Position numbers and translations under genes: made by a program
Part shown: positions 35,099 through 44,005 of the stretch, piece after piece
Layout: each line of letters opens with the position of its first letter
Numbering within the stretch: position 1 is the stretch's first letter
NCBI GenBank assembly: GCA_002491945.1
Contig: DKWX01000042.1
Location: 10,191 to 74,190, forward strand
Direction: 5' to 3'
Length of the DNA: 64,000 nt
Origin: Porphyromonadaceae bacterium UBA7141
GTDB taxonomy: Bacteria > Bacteroidota > Bacteroidia > Bacteroidales > Muribaculaceae
Notes under the pieces: generated by a model
Told to the model about the DNA's origin: nothing
What the model saw: the letters and a program-made list of their open reading frames with translations, nothing else
The model's database searches: none

Positions 35099-36307
35099 TC
35101 AGTTCATACGGCGGTCAAGACGCTCGCGGATTGCGTGAAGGAAGTCGGCAGAGTTTACTGCCTTGGGCTCGATGCCTTCCATAAGATTGACAAGGTCTTT
35201 GGTCACTATGCCGTCGTTGAGAGTGTCGAAGCATGCGTCTTCAAGCTGATTGGCGTAATTCACAAGTTCGGGCAGACTGTCAAGTTCGCCGCGTTTGCGA
35301 AGCGCACCGCTCCATGCGAAGATGGTGGCCATGGGATTAGTAGAGGTCTCTTCTCCTTTGAGATGCTTGTAGTAATGGCGTGTCACTGTGCCGTGTGCCG
35401 CCTCGTACTCATACTTGCCGTCGGGCGATACGAGCACTGAAGTCATCATGGCAAGTGAACCGAAAGCCGTCGACACCATATCGCTCATCACATCGCCGTC
35501 GTAGTTCTTACAGGCCCATATAAAACCGCCATGACTGCGGATCACGCGCGCCACGGCATCGTCGATCAGCGTATAGAAGTACTCTATGCCGAGACGCTCG
35601 AAGTCGCTCTTATACTCTTCGTAGACGGCCTCGAATATCTCGCGGAAACGAGCATCATATTTCTTGGAGATGGTGTCTTTGGTAGAGAACCACAAATCCT
35701 GACGCGTATCAATTGCGAATTTGAAGCAGGCGTGGGCAAAGGATGTGATGGATTTGTCGGTGTTATGCATCCCCTGGAGCACTCCGGGGGCCTTGAACTC
35801 ATGAATCACGAGTTCCTCGCGCTTCCCCGACTCTCCTTCAAACACGAGTTTTGCGACTCCCGCTTCTTCGGCTCTGATTTCCACATTCTTGTATACATCG
35901 CCATATGCATGACGAGCGATGGTGATGGGCTTCTCCCACGATTTAACCGCAGGCTTGATGGTGGGGATTGTGATGGGGGTGCGGAATACGGTGCCGTCGA
36001 GCAGCGAACGTATTGTGCCGTTAGGACTCTTCCACATCTGATGGAGATTATACTCCGTCATGCGCTGGGCGTTGGGTGTGATGGTGGCGCATTTCACTGC
36101 CACGCCGTATTTCTTCGTAGCCTCGGCCGCATCTACGGTGATGCGGTCATCGGTCTTGTCGCGCTCGGGCAGACCCAGGTCATAGTATTCTGTCCTGAGG
36201 TCGACGTAGGGAAGAATAAGCTCTTCTTTGATCATCTTCCAGAGGATACGAGTCATTTCATCGCCATCCATCTCAACAAGGGGGGTGGTCATTTTGATTT
36301 TTTCCAT
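35099..36307 (-). CDS. icd: NADP-dependent isocitrate dehydrogenase, eukaryote-like type
   Basis: Oxidatively decarboxylates isocitrate to 2-oxoglutarate with NADP. 402 residues, the length of the homodimeric, eukaryote-like IDH subfamily. Family motifs include [12 protein letters not shown] near the N-terminus, [17 protein letters not shown] (substrate-binding Ser/Asn) and [20 protein letters not shown] with metal-binding Asp residues, followed by [10 protein letters not shown]. Last gene of the citrate cluster, 104 bases after aconitase, with a hairpin between them and a terminator behind. Confidence 0.96.
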   Translation of the reverse strand: MEKIKMTTPLVEMDGDEMTRILWKMIKEELILPYVDLRTEYYDLGLPERDKTDDRITVDAAEATKKYGVAVKCATITPNAQRMTEYNLHQMWKSPNGTIRSLLDGTVFRTPITIPTIKPAVKSWEKPITIARHAYGDVYKNVEIRAEEAGVAKLVFEGESGKREELVIHEFKAPGVLQGMHNTDKSITSFAHACFKFAIDTRQDLWFSTKDTISKKYDARFREIFEAVYEEYKSDFERLGIEYFYTLIDDAVARVIRSHGGFIWACKNYDGDVMSDMVSTAFGSLAMMTSVLVSPDGKYEYEAAHGTVTRHYYKHLKGEETSTNPMATIFAWSGALRKRGELDSLPELVNYANQLEDACFDTLNDGIVTKDLVNLMEGIEPKAVNSADFLHAIRERLDRRMN

Positions 36308-36327
36308 GGTATTGCTGTTTTACGACG

Positions 36328-36366
36328 GTCTGCGCAAGCGGCTGTACGTGCTCTGCTCGCGCAGAC
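36328..36366. repeat. Hairpin between acn and icd
   Basis: GTCTGCGC (36328-36335) and GCGCAGAC (36359-36366) are perfect inverted repeats, with an inner AGC/GCT pair after one mismatch. No U-run follows. It may modulate processing or stability of an acn-icd transcript. Confidence 0.5.
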
Positions 36367-36411
36367 TGTCCGGTTTATATAGGTTGATTCAGATTTCCGC
36401 GATGCGGCACT

Positions 36412-38658
36412 TTATTTCTTGCGGGCCGCATAATAGTTCATCAGGCATCCGTCGGCCAGAATCTGACGTTCATCTGCGGTCAGCGGGCTGAAGTGGAGCC
36501 GGATGTCGGTCACACTGCCATCGGCTTTGATTATCTTGGCGTCGGCCTCTTCCTTGCCGCCGAGGATTGCCTCACGTATCCCTGCGACGAATACATAGTC
36601 GCCGGCGCTGCAGTCGAACACTGTATCCTTATCGATTGTGAAAGGCACGATTCCCCAATTGATGCAGTTGGAGCGATAGCGCTTGGTGGCGTATTCATAG
36701 CAGATGTTGGCATCGCCCCCCAGCACTTTCTGACAACTTGCCGCCTGCTCTCGGGCAGAGCCGTCGCCGGGGCGATTGGCGAATACACACGACCCGAATG
36801 ACGTATCGGCACTCTTTGCCCCCACCTTGGCCAACACCTCTTCGATATGCGCCGGGCAATGGCCGTCGCGGCGTTCAAGGTCTTCTTTCTGTATGCGCTT
36901 GCTCAGCCCCACATATTCAGGCACACGGCGTGAGAGAGCGAACTCGGAGAGTTTCAGCGGGTTGGAGCGATAGCTTGATGTCTCGCCCGAAGGGATAAGC
37001 TCATCGGTGGTGGTGACGGGGTCGTGTATCACTGCGGCAAGCTCAAGCAGCATATTCTCCTGCATGGGATACATGCGCGGCCAGTCCTTGATGTTCGGGC
37101 CGTAGCGCAGTTCTTCGTCAAGGTTCTCCTTGCGGAATCCCTGATATACACGGCGCTCATAGATTTTCGGGTCATATTCGTAGGGCTTGTGCTCGTTGGT
37201 GTAGTCCACATCTGTAGCGGCCGTAATCACACCGCCGTTGGCGGCTGTGGCGGCTATCGAGCGGGCATCCATCAGAGCCACAAGCGAAATCTGACCCTGA
37301 CCGGGTTTGGAGCCTTCGCGGTTGGGGAAATTGCGGGTGGTGTGGCGGATTGACAGGCCGTTGTTGGCAGGCACATCGCCGGCGCCGAAGCAGGGTCCGC
37401 AGAATGCGGGCTTGATTACGACTCCGGCCTCAAGTAGCTCGGTGGCTATCCCGTCGCGGGTTGTGGCCATATACACGGGGGTGGACTGCGGATAGGCCGA
37501 AATCGTGAAGTAGTCGTTGCCTACGCTTTTGTCTTTTAGTATGGACGCGGCTTCGGCAAGGTTATCATATGTGCCCCCCGAACAACCGGCTATGATACCC
37601 TGGTCAGCATAGACCTTCCCGTCGCGCACTTTGCCCGCCAGGTCGATTTCTATCTTGTCGCCAAAGCGCTTGCGTGCGTCTTCCTCCACTTCGCGGAGTA
37701 TACGCTCCGGGTCGGCCTGCAATTCATGGATGGTGTAGGCGTTGGATGGATGGAACGGCAGTGCTATCATGGCCTCCTGCCGGGAGAGGTCGATGCGTAT
37801 CATGCCGTCATAATAGGCCACTTTGCCAGGGCGCAGCTCGCGATAGTCCTCAGGCCGGCGGTGTATCTCGTAGTGATGGCGCACTTCATCGTCGGTCACC
37901 CAGATGGAACTGAGACAGGTAGTCTCGGTGGTCATGATGTCGATGCCGTTGCGGAAGTCGATGGGGAGATGCTTCACGCCGGGACCTGCGAATTCAAGCA
38001 CTTTATTCTTGACGAATCCACTGTCGAATACGGCCTTTACGAGTGAGATAGCCACGTCATGCGGACCTATACCCTTGCGCGGTACCCCCTCAAGCCATAC
38101 GAGCACCACTTCAGGAGCCTTTATGTCCCAGGTGTTGTTGAGCAGCTGCTTCACGAGTTCGCCGCCGCCTTCGCCGACACCCATGTTGCCGAGTGAGCCA
38201 TAGCGGGTGTGACTGTCTGAACCGAGTATCATGTTGCCGCATTTCACCATCATCTCGCGTGCGTACTGGTGTATGACCGCCTGGTTGGCCGGCACGTAGA
38301 TGCCACCGTACTTCTTGGCGGCCGACAGGCCGAATACGTGGTCATCTTCATTGATTGTGCCTCCCACGGCGCAGAGAGAGTTGTGGCAATTGGTCATTGC
38401 ATATGGTATCGGGAACTTCTCAAGTCCCGAAGCGCGTGCTGTCTGGATGATACCTACATATGTGATGTCATGGCTCATCATGGCATCAAACTTGATGCGC
38501 ATGGCATCGTCTTTGGAGCCGTCGGCATCGTGGGCACGGAGTATGCCGTAGGTGATGGTATTCTCTCGGGCTTCGGCAGGTGCGGGAAGTCCGGTAGTGT
38601 CGGTGGCGATGCGTTCGCCGTCGAGGAGATAGACTCCTTTGTCGATTACTTCAACCAT
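36412..38658 (-). CDS. acn: Aconitate hydratase
   Basis: Interconverts citrate and isocitrate with a [4Fe-4S] cluster. 748 residues, the mitochondrial-type aconitase length. Cluster cysteines are in IIAGCSGGTYDNL and in FCGPCFGAGD. The swivel domain is at the C-terminus (GSAREQAASC). The motif DSHTRYGSLGNMGVGEGGGE is typical of the family. Transcribed in the same direction as the citrate lyase genes upstream and icd downstream. Confidence 0.97.
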   Translation of the reverse strand: MVEVIDKGVYLLDGERIATDTTGLPAPAEARENTITYGILRAHDADGSKDDAMRIKFDAMMSHDITYVGIIQTARASGLEKFPIPYAMTNCHNSLCAVGGTINEDDHVFGLSAAKKYGGIYVPANQAVIHQYAREMMVKCGNMILGSDSHTRYGSLGNMGVGEGGGELVKQLLNNTWDIKAPEVVLVWLEGVPRKGIGPHDVAISLVKAVFDSGFVKNKVLEFAGPGVKHLPIDFRNGIDIMTTETTCLSSIWVTDDEVRHHYEIHRRPEDYRELRPGKVAYYDGMIRIDLSRQEAMIALPFHPSNAYTIHELQADPERILREVEEDARKRFGDKIEIDLAGKVRDGKVYADQGIIAGCSGGTYDNLAEAASILKDKSVGNDYFTISAYPQSTPVYMATTRDGIATELLEAGVVIKPAFCGPCFGAGDVPANNGLSIRHTTRNFPNREGSKPGQGQISLVALMDARSIAATAANGGVITAATDVDYTNEHKPYEYDPKIYERRVYQGFRKENLDEELRYGPNIKDWPRMYPMQENMLLELAAVIHDPVTTTDELIPSGETSSYRSNPLKLSEFALSRRVPEYVGLSKRIQKEDLERRDGHCPAHIEEVLAKVGAKSADTSFGSCVFANRPGDGSAREQAASCQKVLGGDANICYEYATKRYRSNCINWGIVPFTIDKDTVFDCSAGDYVFVAGIREAILGGKEEADAKIIKADGSVTDIRLHFSPLTADERQILADGCLMNYYAARKK

Positions 38659-38747
38659 GTTGTCAGGTGTTTGGATGTTTAAGGTTGTGTGAATAAATTC
38701 CCATGGCTCTGCCTACGCTTCAGTCAGGCCGGGACGGGAGGAGGATA

Positions 38748-38780
38748 TGTGTCAGGTTTGTATCTGTGTCAGGTTTGTAT
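38748..38780. repeat. Tandem 17-base repeat between citC-citG and acn
   Basis: TGTGTCAGGTTTGTAT occurs at 38748-38763 and again at 38765-38780, separated by one C. Only two copies, so not a long array. It lies directly beside the palindrome at 38783-38802. Confidence 0.7.
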
Positions 38781-38782
38781 TA

Positions 38783-38802
38783 CGGAGGCTCATGAGCCTC
38801 CG
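38783..38802. repeat. Perfect 20-base palindrome after citC-citG
   Basis: CGGAGGCTCATGAGCCTCCG is fully self-complementary and starts 8 bases after the fusion gene's stop on the minus strand. On the plus strand it is followed by GTTTTTG, on the minus strand by TAATAC, so it resembles a terminator only in the plus direction. Confidence 0.65.
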
Positions 38803-38809
38803 GTTTTTG

Positions 38810-40567
38810 TCAGCGGCAGCTGACTGCACGCAGGAAGAATGCGAGGGCGAGCATGTCGGCAGCTCCGCCGGGAGATATTCTCCGGGCCATGAAGTCGGCA
38901 TCGAGTTGCCTCAGAAGCCCCGGCATCTCCGATTCGGAAACTTTAAGGGCCTGCCGGCTGACGGTCTTTACGTAGGCCGCTCCATCCGCTCCGGCGCGAT
39001 GCCAGACATTGGAATCCTCTATCCTGCTCATCAGCGACAGCAGCATCCGGTGAGGGTCAGACATCGACGCCACATGGGCGGCTTCCGGATAGCCCTCGCG
39101 TGCGGCCTCAAGAGCGCCGGGGATGCCGTAACGCTTCCTTACCCCATCCCCATGGGTGCCTTCCGGCCGGGGCATCCTGCAGGCGATCGAACTTATCATC
39201 TTTCTTATTGCGGAGATTGTAAGGCATCGGCCAAGTGAGTGGATGCGTGCGGCCGCCACTACGGCAAGTCCGATGGAGAAAAGTGCTCCCCGATGCGTAT
39301 TGACGCCCCCGGTGGCCTCCAGCATACGCCTCTCCCCTTCGATGCCGATGGTCTGGAGGTCGGCCGCATCGGGTTCTCCATTAATGGCGATTTCGGCAAG
39401 ACGTGCGAACACGGGTTCAAGCGCAGTGATGCTCCGCATCATCATCGGATAATCCATATCCCGGTGGGCACCTCTGTTGGCACGGTCTACAAGACCGGGT
39501 TTCGGAGTCAGGTCAAGCTCGTCCCGCAGCGCTACCGATGCCGCACGGGCCAGCACATTGGGGATGGCGGCTTCTGCCACAAGGGACAATGCCTCGCCAC
39601 TGCGCCCGGTGTCGATCAGTTCTCTCACCCGCGATGCGCTTACAGGCAATCCGTCGCACCCGGTAGCGAGGCGGGGAATCTCACGCAATTCAATGCCCGC
39701 CGACGGCAGACGCCGATGCATCTCTTCGTTGTAGGCGGCCGTAAGGGGATCTTTCGTTTCCGTGCCCACAAACCTTACATCGACACTCAATGCCGGAGCT
39801 ATATGCCGCAGGAACAAGTCGAGGTCAAGACTTATATGGGCGGCCGTCACATCGCTCAGTTCCTTGATGAAGTATGAGGGGAATGTGGAGCGGCTGACCG
39901 CATACGGACTCCCCTCCACCACCTGCACCGACGGCAAATGCGCCGTGGCACGCCGAAGTATCCTGACGCGACAACGATAACTGAATCCTCCGTCAATATC
40001 ATCGGCCACGGGGATTACGAAGAGGGTATCCGTCTCTGCGGCGGCTTTTTCTATCAGATAGAGATGGCCTATGGTCATCGGATTGGCATTGACCACGATG
40101 CATCCCACACGGCCGTGGCGTTCGAGCTGGCCCAGATAATCGCAATAGCGCCTGAGCCGACCGGGATCCTGCTCCATCATCACGCATCCTTCCCCTTCTC
40201 CTGTCTTGTGGAAGGCCATCAATGCGAACGCACTCTCATACTCCGGCTTGGTGAATACCCTAAGATTCCTGATTCCATGCCGCGAGGCATATTCCATAAT
40301 GGATGTCAGCATGGCCGGAGTCAGCGACTCTCCTCTGACGCAGGGGGCAGTAGCCACGCATTTTATCACATCGCCGCTCAACGAGGCTGTGCCCACAAGG
40401 CGGTCGGAGCTGTCGTATACGCCTACGGCGTAGTCTGCAGGTTCACTCCGCAGACCGCAAGAGGCCAGAAATTCATCGCGTCGCTTAGCCATAAAATCCA
40501 GCGACAACGGCATGTCGCGCAGTTCAAATCCGCTTGAAGTATCCATCGTGCAATCTGAGGATTTCAT
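38810..40567 (-). CDS. Fused citrate lyase ligase (CitC) and triphosphoribosyl-dephospho-CoA synthase (CitG)
   Basis: One 585-residue protein combines two maturation enzymes of citrate lyase. Residues 15-140 are the GNAT-like N-terminus of CitC, residues 150-335 its nucleotidyltransferase part (ANPMTIGHLYLIE with a TIGH motif at 165-168, and SASRVREL near 310), which acetylates the lyase prosthetic group with ATP. Residues 336-585 match CitG (LTPKPGLVD at 353-361, GGVNTHRGALFS at 420-431, EGTHGDGVRKRYG later), which makes the prosthetic-group precursor from ATP and dephospho-CoA. The gene overlaps citX by about 40 bases; an ATG seven codons in (40546) is an alternative start. CitX-CitG fusions are known; CitC-CitG is less usual. 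Confidence 0.9.
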   Translation of the reverse strand: MKSSDCTMDTSSGFELRDMPLSLDFMAKRRDEFLASCGLRSEPADYAVGVYDSSDRLVGTASLSGDVIKCVATAPCVRGESLTPAMLTSIMEYASRHGIRNLRVFTKPEYESAFALMAFHKTGEGEGCVMMEQDPGRLRRYCDYLGQLERHGRVGCIVVNANPMTIGHLYLIEKAAAETDTLFVIPVADDIDGGFSYRCRVRILRRATAHLPSVQVVEGSPYAVSRSTFPSYFIKELSDVTAAHISLDLDLFLRHIAPALSVDVRFVGTETKDPLTAAYNEEMHRRLPSAGIELREIPRLATGCDGLPVSASRVRELIDTGRSGEALSLVAEAAIPNVLARAASVALRDELDLTPKPGLVDRANRGAHRDMDYPMMMRSITALEPVFARLAEIAINGEPDAADLQTIGIEGERRMLEATGGVNTHRGALFSIGLAVVAAARIHSLGRCLTISAIRKMISSIACRMPRPEGTHGDGVRKRYGIPGALEAAREGYPEAAHVASMSDPHRMLLSLMSRIEDSNVWHRAGADGAAYVKTVSRQALKVSESEMPGLLRQLDADFMARRISPGGAADMLALAFFLRAVSCR

Positions 40568-41030
40568 CCGTAAGTTCGCTTATCGTATGGCGCCCGCTGC
40601 GCATACACACACGGGCGTCGTCGCCGCAGAGCAGACACCGCCGATTGCCGTGTCCTCTGGTAAGGCGGCTCAGGGGCACTCCGTCGCGACCTATGACATC
40701 TATATCCATCAGACGCCCGAGAGGATGCGTGTCTTCTATCTCAACCGAAAGGCTCTTGGCCTCCTCTTCGTCGGAATCGACAAGGAGGAAGGCCTCGAAA
40801 CCTGTAGGCAGATCATTGACTGTCAGCTCTTGCAACTTCTGACCGAACCGTTCTCTCAATACCCTCACTCCCTCATGGCCTATGTCGCGGCTCTCGGGTG
40901 TCTGTTTTATATTGCCGGGGATATTGACCGTGAGCACTATAAGGGCAAGCTCCGGATGCGCCTCCAGGAGACGGATCTGGAGGTCGCGCCGACGGTCGCG
41001 TGCGGCAAGAAGCTGGTCGAGTGTTATCAC
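40524..41030 (-). CDS. citX: Apo-citrate lyase phosphoribosyl-dephospho-CoA transferase
   Basis: Attaches the dephospho-CoA-type prosthetic group to the acyl carrier CitD. 168 residues. The characteristic GRLMDIDVIG lies at 105-114 and a cysteine-rich C-terminal motif RRCLLCGDDARVCMRSGRH at 130-148, both typical of CitX. It starts 5 bases after the citF stop and overlaps the CitC-CitG gene, so the operon is tight. Confidence 0.93.
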   Translation of the reverse strand: MITLDQLLAARDRRRDLQIRLLEAHPELALIVLTVNIPGNIKQTPESRDIGHEGVRVLRERFGQKLQELTVNDLPTGFEAFLLVDSDEEEAKSLSVEIEDTHPLGRLMDIDVIGRDGVPLSRLTRGHGNRRCLLCGDDARVCMRSGRHTISELTDEILRLHDGYFKRI

Positions 41031-41034
41031 GTTG

Positions 41035-42573
41035 TCAGTCGGCTATGTTTCTTATTACGTCAAGCACGTTGCCGTCGCGGTTCATCACCACGCCTACCAC
41101 CCTGTCGCCGAACGGGAGCGCCGCCGGGGTGCCAATGATTGAGAGGGCTTTGTCGCGGAGGGCTGTGATTTCGGTCACATCAAGTCCGGCAGCCCGCAGG
41201 CGTCCGGCGAGCTCGGGACGGCGCGGATTGACGGCAATCCCATATTCGGTCACTATCACATCGACTGATGAGCCGGGGGTGATAAGTGTGGTCACTTCAT
41301 CCACCACACATGGTATGCGTCCGCGAAGCAACGGACATACGATTATCGACAGGGCCGAATCGGCGGCCGTATCGGGATGGCCACCGATGGCGCCGCGGAT
41401 TATTCCATCGCTGCCCACAAGCACGTTGACGTTGAAGTTGACATCCACCTCCAGAGCTGAGAGTATCACCATGTCAAGATAGTGCACTGCCGAACCCGGC
41501 TCATCGGCCGAGGCGTATTCATTGGCGCTGACCTCCTTGTGCATCATATCGCTCTTGAGCGATTCGGCCGCCACCTTGTCGAACGACTGCACGTCGATCA
41601 GGCGTTCAATCAACCCCTCTTCATGCAGTCTGACCATATGGGCGGTGATGCCTCCCAATGCGAAGGAGGCCTTGATGCCTCGGTCAATCATGCTCTGGCG
41701 GATGTATTTCACCGCTGCGAGCGAGGCTCCGCCGGTGCCGGTCTGTATCGAGAAGCCATCGTTGAAGTAGCCGCTGTTGATGATTACCTTGGCGGCTTTC
41801 TGGGCCAAAAGGATGTCGCGGGGGTTCTTGCTGTCGCGGATTGCCCCGGATGAAATCTTCGAACTGTCACCTACGGAGTCGATTTCCACCACGTAGTCTA
41901 CCTGTCTTTCCGATATGGAACAGGGGGTGTTGGGATAGTCCACAAGGTCATCGGTGAGTATCACCACCTTGTCGGCATACTGTGCGTCGGGAAGCGCATA
42001 ACCCAATGAGCCGCAGATTGACTTGGCGTTTTCAGACCGTGAGTAGCCGCAGGCGTTGCCAAGAGGATCGGCCGAGGAGGCTCCGAGGAATGCCACGTCG
42101 ATGTGCAGGTCGCCGGAGGCGATCGCACTGCCACGGCCTCCATGACTGCGGAATATCACTGGTTCTTTCATAAGGCCGCGTGAGATACGGTCGGCCAGCT
42201 GACCGCGCAGTCCGGAGGTGGAGATTCTGGTGATTACGCCGTTCTCTATATGCTCAATGAGCGGAGCGTGCACATCCGACAGGCTGGACGCGGCGAGGTG
42301 AAGGTCTTTGAACCCCATCTCTGCCAGACGCCCCACTACGAGATTGACAACCTTGTCGCCGCCACGGAAGTGATGATGGAATGATATCGTCATACCGTCT
42401 TTCAGTCCGCTGCGGCGTATGGCCTCATCAAGTGTCACCAGTTTGGGCGACGCTTTCTGGAGCTCCATGCGCGGAGTGGGGTTCTTGACTGATGTCTCGG
42501 GATGACTTACGGTCTTGTTGAGTTGTTCGGCCGCCTTCTCCGCAAGGGGCGCGCGTTGACTGATGCTGCTCAT
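41035..42573 (-). CDS. citF: Citrate lyase alpha subunit (citrate:acetyl-ACP transferase)
   Basis: Exchanges the acetyl group on the acyl carrier for citrate in the citrate lyase complex. 512 residues, full length for CitF. The first part includes MTISFHHHFRGGDKVVNLV, and GGHPDTAADSALSI occurs late; both are typical of CoA-transferase-fold CitF. The start codon immediately follows the citE stop (42573/42574). Cytoplasmic complex with CitE and CitD. Confidence 0.96.
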   Translation of the reverse strand: MSSISQRAPLAEKAAEQLNKTVSHPETSVKNPTPRMELQKASPKLVTLDEAIRRSGLKDGMTISFHHHFRGGDKVVNLVVGRLAEMGFKDLHLAASSLSDVHAPLIEHIENGVITRISTSGLRGQLADRISRGLMKEPVIFRSHGGRGSAIASGDLHIDVAFLGASSADPLGNACGYSRSENAKSICGSLGYALPDAQYADKVVILTDDLVDYPNTPCSISERQVDYVVEIDSVGDSSKISSGAIRDSKNPRDILLAQKAAKVIINSGYFNDGFSIQTGTGGASLAAVKYIRQSMIDRGIKASFALGGITAHMVRLHEEGLIERLIDVQSFDKVAAESLKSDMMHKEVSANEYASADEPGSAVHYLDMVILSALEVDVNFNVNVLVGSDGIIRGAIGGHPDTAADSALSIIVCPLLRGRIPCVVDEVTTLITPGSSVDVIVTEYGIAVNPRRPELAGRLRAAGLDVTEITALRDKALSIIGTPAALPFGDRVVGVVMNRDGNVLDVIRNIAD

Positions 42574-43461
42574 TTACACTTCCTCCTCTTTTAATATTCC
42601 TGATGCGATTGCAAGATCTATGGTGCGCTGGGCTCGTATCACTACCGGACGGTCCACCATCTTGCCGTTGACGGCTATCACACCCGAGCCCTTTGCTTCG
42701 GCCTCCCGTATGGCGGCCAGTATGATGCGCGCCTTCTCAATGGCTTTTTCAGTAGGCGCGAACACTTCATTGACAATTTCGATCTGACGGGGGTTGATGA
42801 TGGATTTTCCGTCGAATCCGAGTCTATGAATAAATTCCACTTCTTTGCGGAATGTCTCCATATCTTCGAGATTGGAATATACTGTATCAAGCGCTGCTAT
42901 GCCGGCGGCGCGGGCGGCCACTACGATTGTCTCGCGGGCCAGACGCAGTTCGTCGCCATCGGGTGTGCGCTGGGTCTTGAGATTCGCACAATAATCTTCG
43001 GCACCCAGAGCTATGCCCATCATGCGTGGAGATGCGGTGGCTATGGCATAGGCGTTGCAGATGCCGAGGGCGCTTTCGATGGCTGCCATGATGAGCGTGC
43101 GCCCCTCGCATCCTATCTCTCGCTCTACCCTCTCTATCTCTCGCTCCACTTCCACTACCTCTTCAGCAGTCTCTGTCTTGGGCATGCGTATCACATCCAC
43201 GCCGGCCTTTACTACAGCCTCTATATCTTTCTTGCCGTAAGGTGTGTTGAGGGGATTGATTCGCACCACCATCTCTGTATCGCCGTAATCCACGCTTTTA
43301 AGAGCGTTATAGACAAGAAGCCGGGCTGTGTCTTTCTCAGCCATTGTCACTGAGTCTTCAAGGTCGAGCATGATGGAGTCCGGCCTATAGATATGGGCAT
43401 CGGCCATCATTCCGGGATTGTTGCCCGGCACGAACATCATTGTCCGTCGGAGTCTTTCCAT
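42574..43461 (-). CDS. citE: Citrate lyase beta subunit (citryl-ACP lyase)
   Basis: Cleaves citryl-ACP to oxaloacetate and acetyl-ACP. 295 residues with the HpcH/HpaI aldolase-type barrel: LRRTMMFVPGNNPGMM at the N-terminus, DSIMLDLEDSV with metal-linked acidic residues, VVRINPLNTPYG and ALGAEDYCANL. It lies 33 bases after citD. Confidence 0.96.
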   Translation of the reverse strand: MERLRRTMMFVPGNNPGMMADAHIYRPDSIMLDLEDSVTMAEKDTARLLVYNALKSVDYGDTEMVVRINPLNTPYGKKDIEAVVKAGVDVIRMPKTETAEEVVEVEREIERVEREIGCEGRTLIMAAIESALGICNAYAIATASPRMMGIALGAEDYCANLKTQRTPDGDELRLARETIVVAARAAGIAALDTVYSNLEDMETFRKEVEFIHRLGFDGKSIINPRQIEIVNEVFAPTEKAIEKARIILAAIREAEAKGSGVIAVNGKMVDRPVVIRAQRTIDLAIASGILKEEEV

Positions 43462-43494
43462 GGTAATTTCTGATGTAGGTTGGTTAGATTGGTT

Positions 43495-43776
43495 TCAGTC
43501 GGCCCAGACGTCCTTGCCTGTGGCCCGAACGGCTGCCGCCGTCACTCGTGCGCGGATTGTACAGTCGAGTGCTCCTTTGTCGGTAGCATTCACTTCAGCC
43601 GAATCTATACCGAGCTCCGCAAGGGTCTCGGCTATTACCCGGCGTATCTGGTCGCCGAACTGGCAGGCCACCGAACTCTCCAGATGGATTGTAAGTCCGG
43701 GTGTCGGACTCGGCATCAGGCGCACATGGATGTCGCCTGACTCAAGGGTGCCCGCAAATGATTCTTTCAGTTGCAT
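43495..43776 (-). CDS. citD: Citrate lyase acyl carrier protein (gamma subunit)
   Basis: Carries the 2'-(5''-phosphoribosyl)-3'-dephospho-CoA group. 93 residues, normal size. The N-terminal AGTLESGDIHVRL aligns with Klebsiella AGTLESSDVMVRI, which places the modified serine at Ser13. First gene of the citDEFX-(CG) operon, with a -7-like promoter box 32 bases upstream. Confidence 0.95.
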   Translation of the reverse strand: MQLKESFAGTLESGDIHVRLMPSPTPGLTIHLESSVACQFGDQIRRVIAETLAELGIDSAEVNATDKGALDCTIRARVTAAAVRATGKDVWAD

Positions 43777-43807
43777 AATCTGTGCTTTAGGTATGTAGAT
43801 TTGACCG

Positions 43808-43815
43808 CAAATTTA
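43808..43815 (-). promoter_or_regulatory. Candidate -7 box of the citrate lyase operon
   Basis: TAAATTTG on the minus strand matches TAnnTTTG and is followed by C as in many such promoters. No TTTG box is found at 19-20 bases; an A-rich run lies upstream instead. Confidence 0.5.
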
Positions 43816-44005
43816 GCTTTTTTTTTGAATATGGAAGAGTCTCTCCTCACTTTTTATCATACATTATCCCGCTCCCATCCATCGGTAGCTATCGATGGGT
43901 GAAAGCGGGATATTTATGGTTGCAAAACTATGTTGCAGAGTTATTTTTCGAGTGTGTGCCATATGCTTCGACATGACGCATACGGCGACTCGCCGTCAGT
44001 GTGTG

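Noticed and set aside
35531..36382. 283-residue plus-strand frame over icd
   Set aside because: The minus-strand icd frame is a clear isocitrate dehydrogenase; the plus frame shows no family features.
38748..38780. CRISPR-like repeats
   Set aside because: Only two copies of a 17-base unit with one spacer base and no cas genes; it is a simple tandem duplication.
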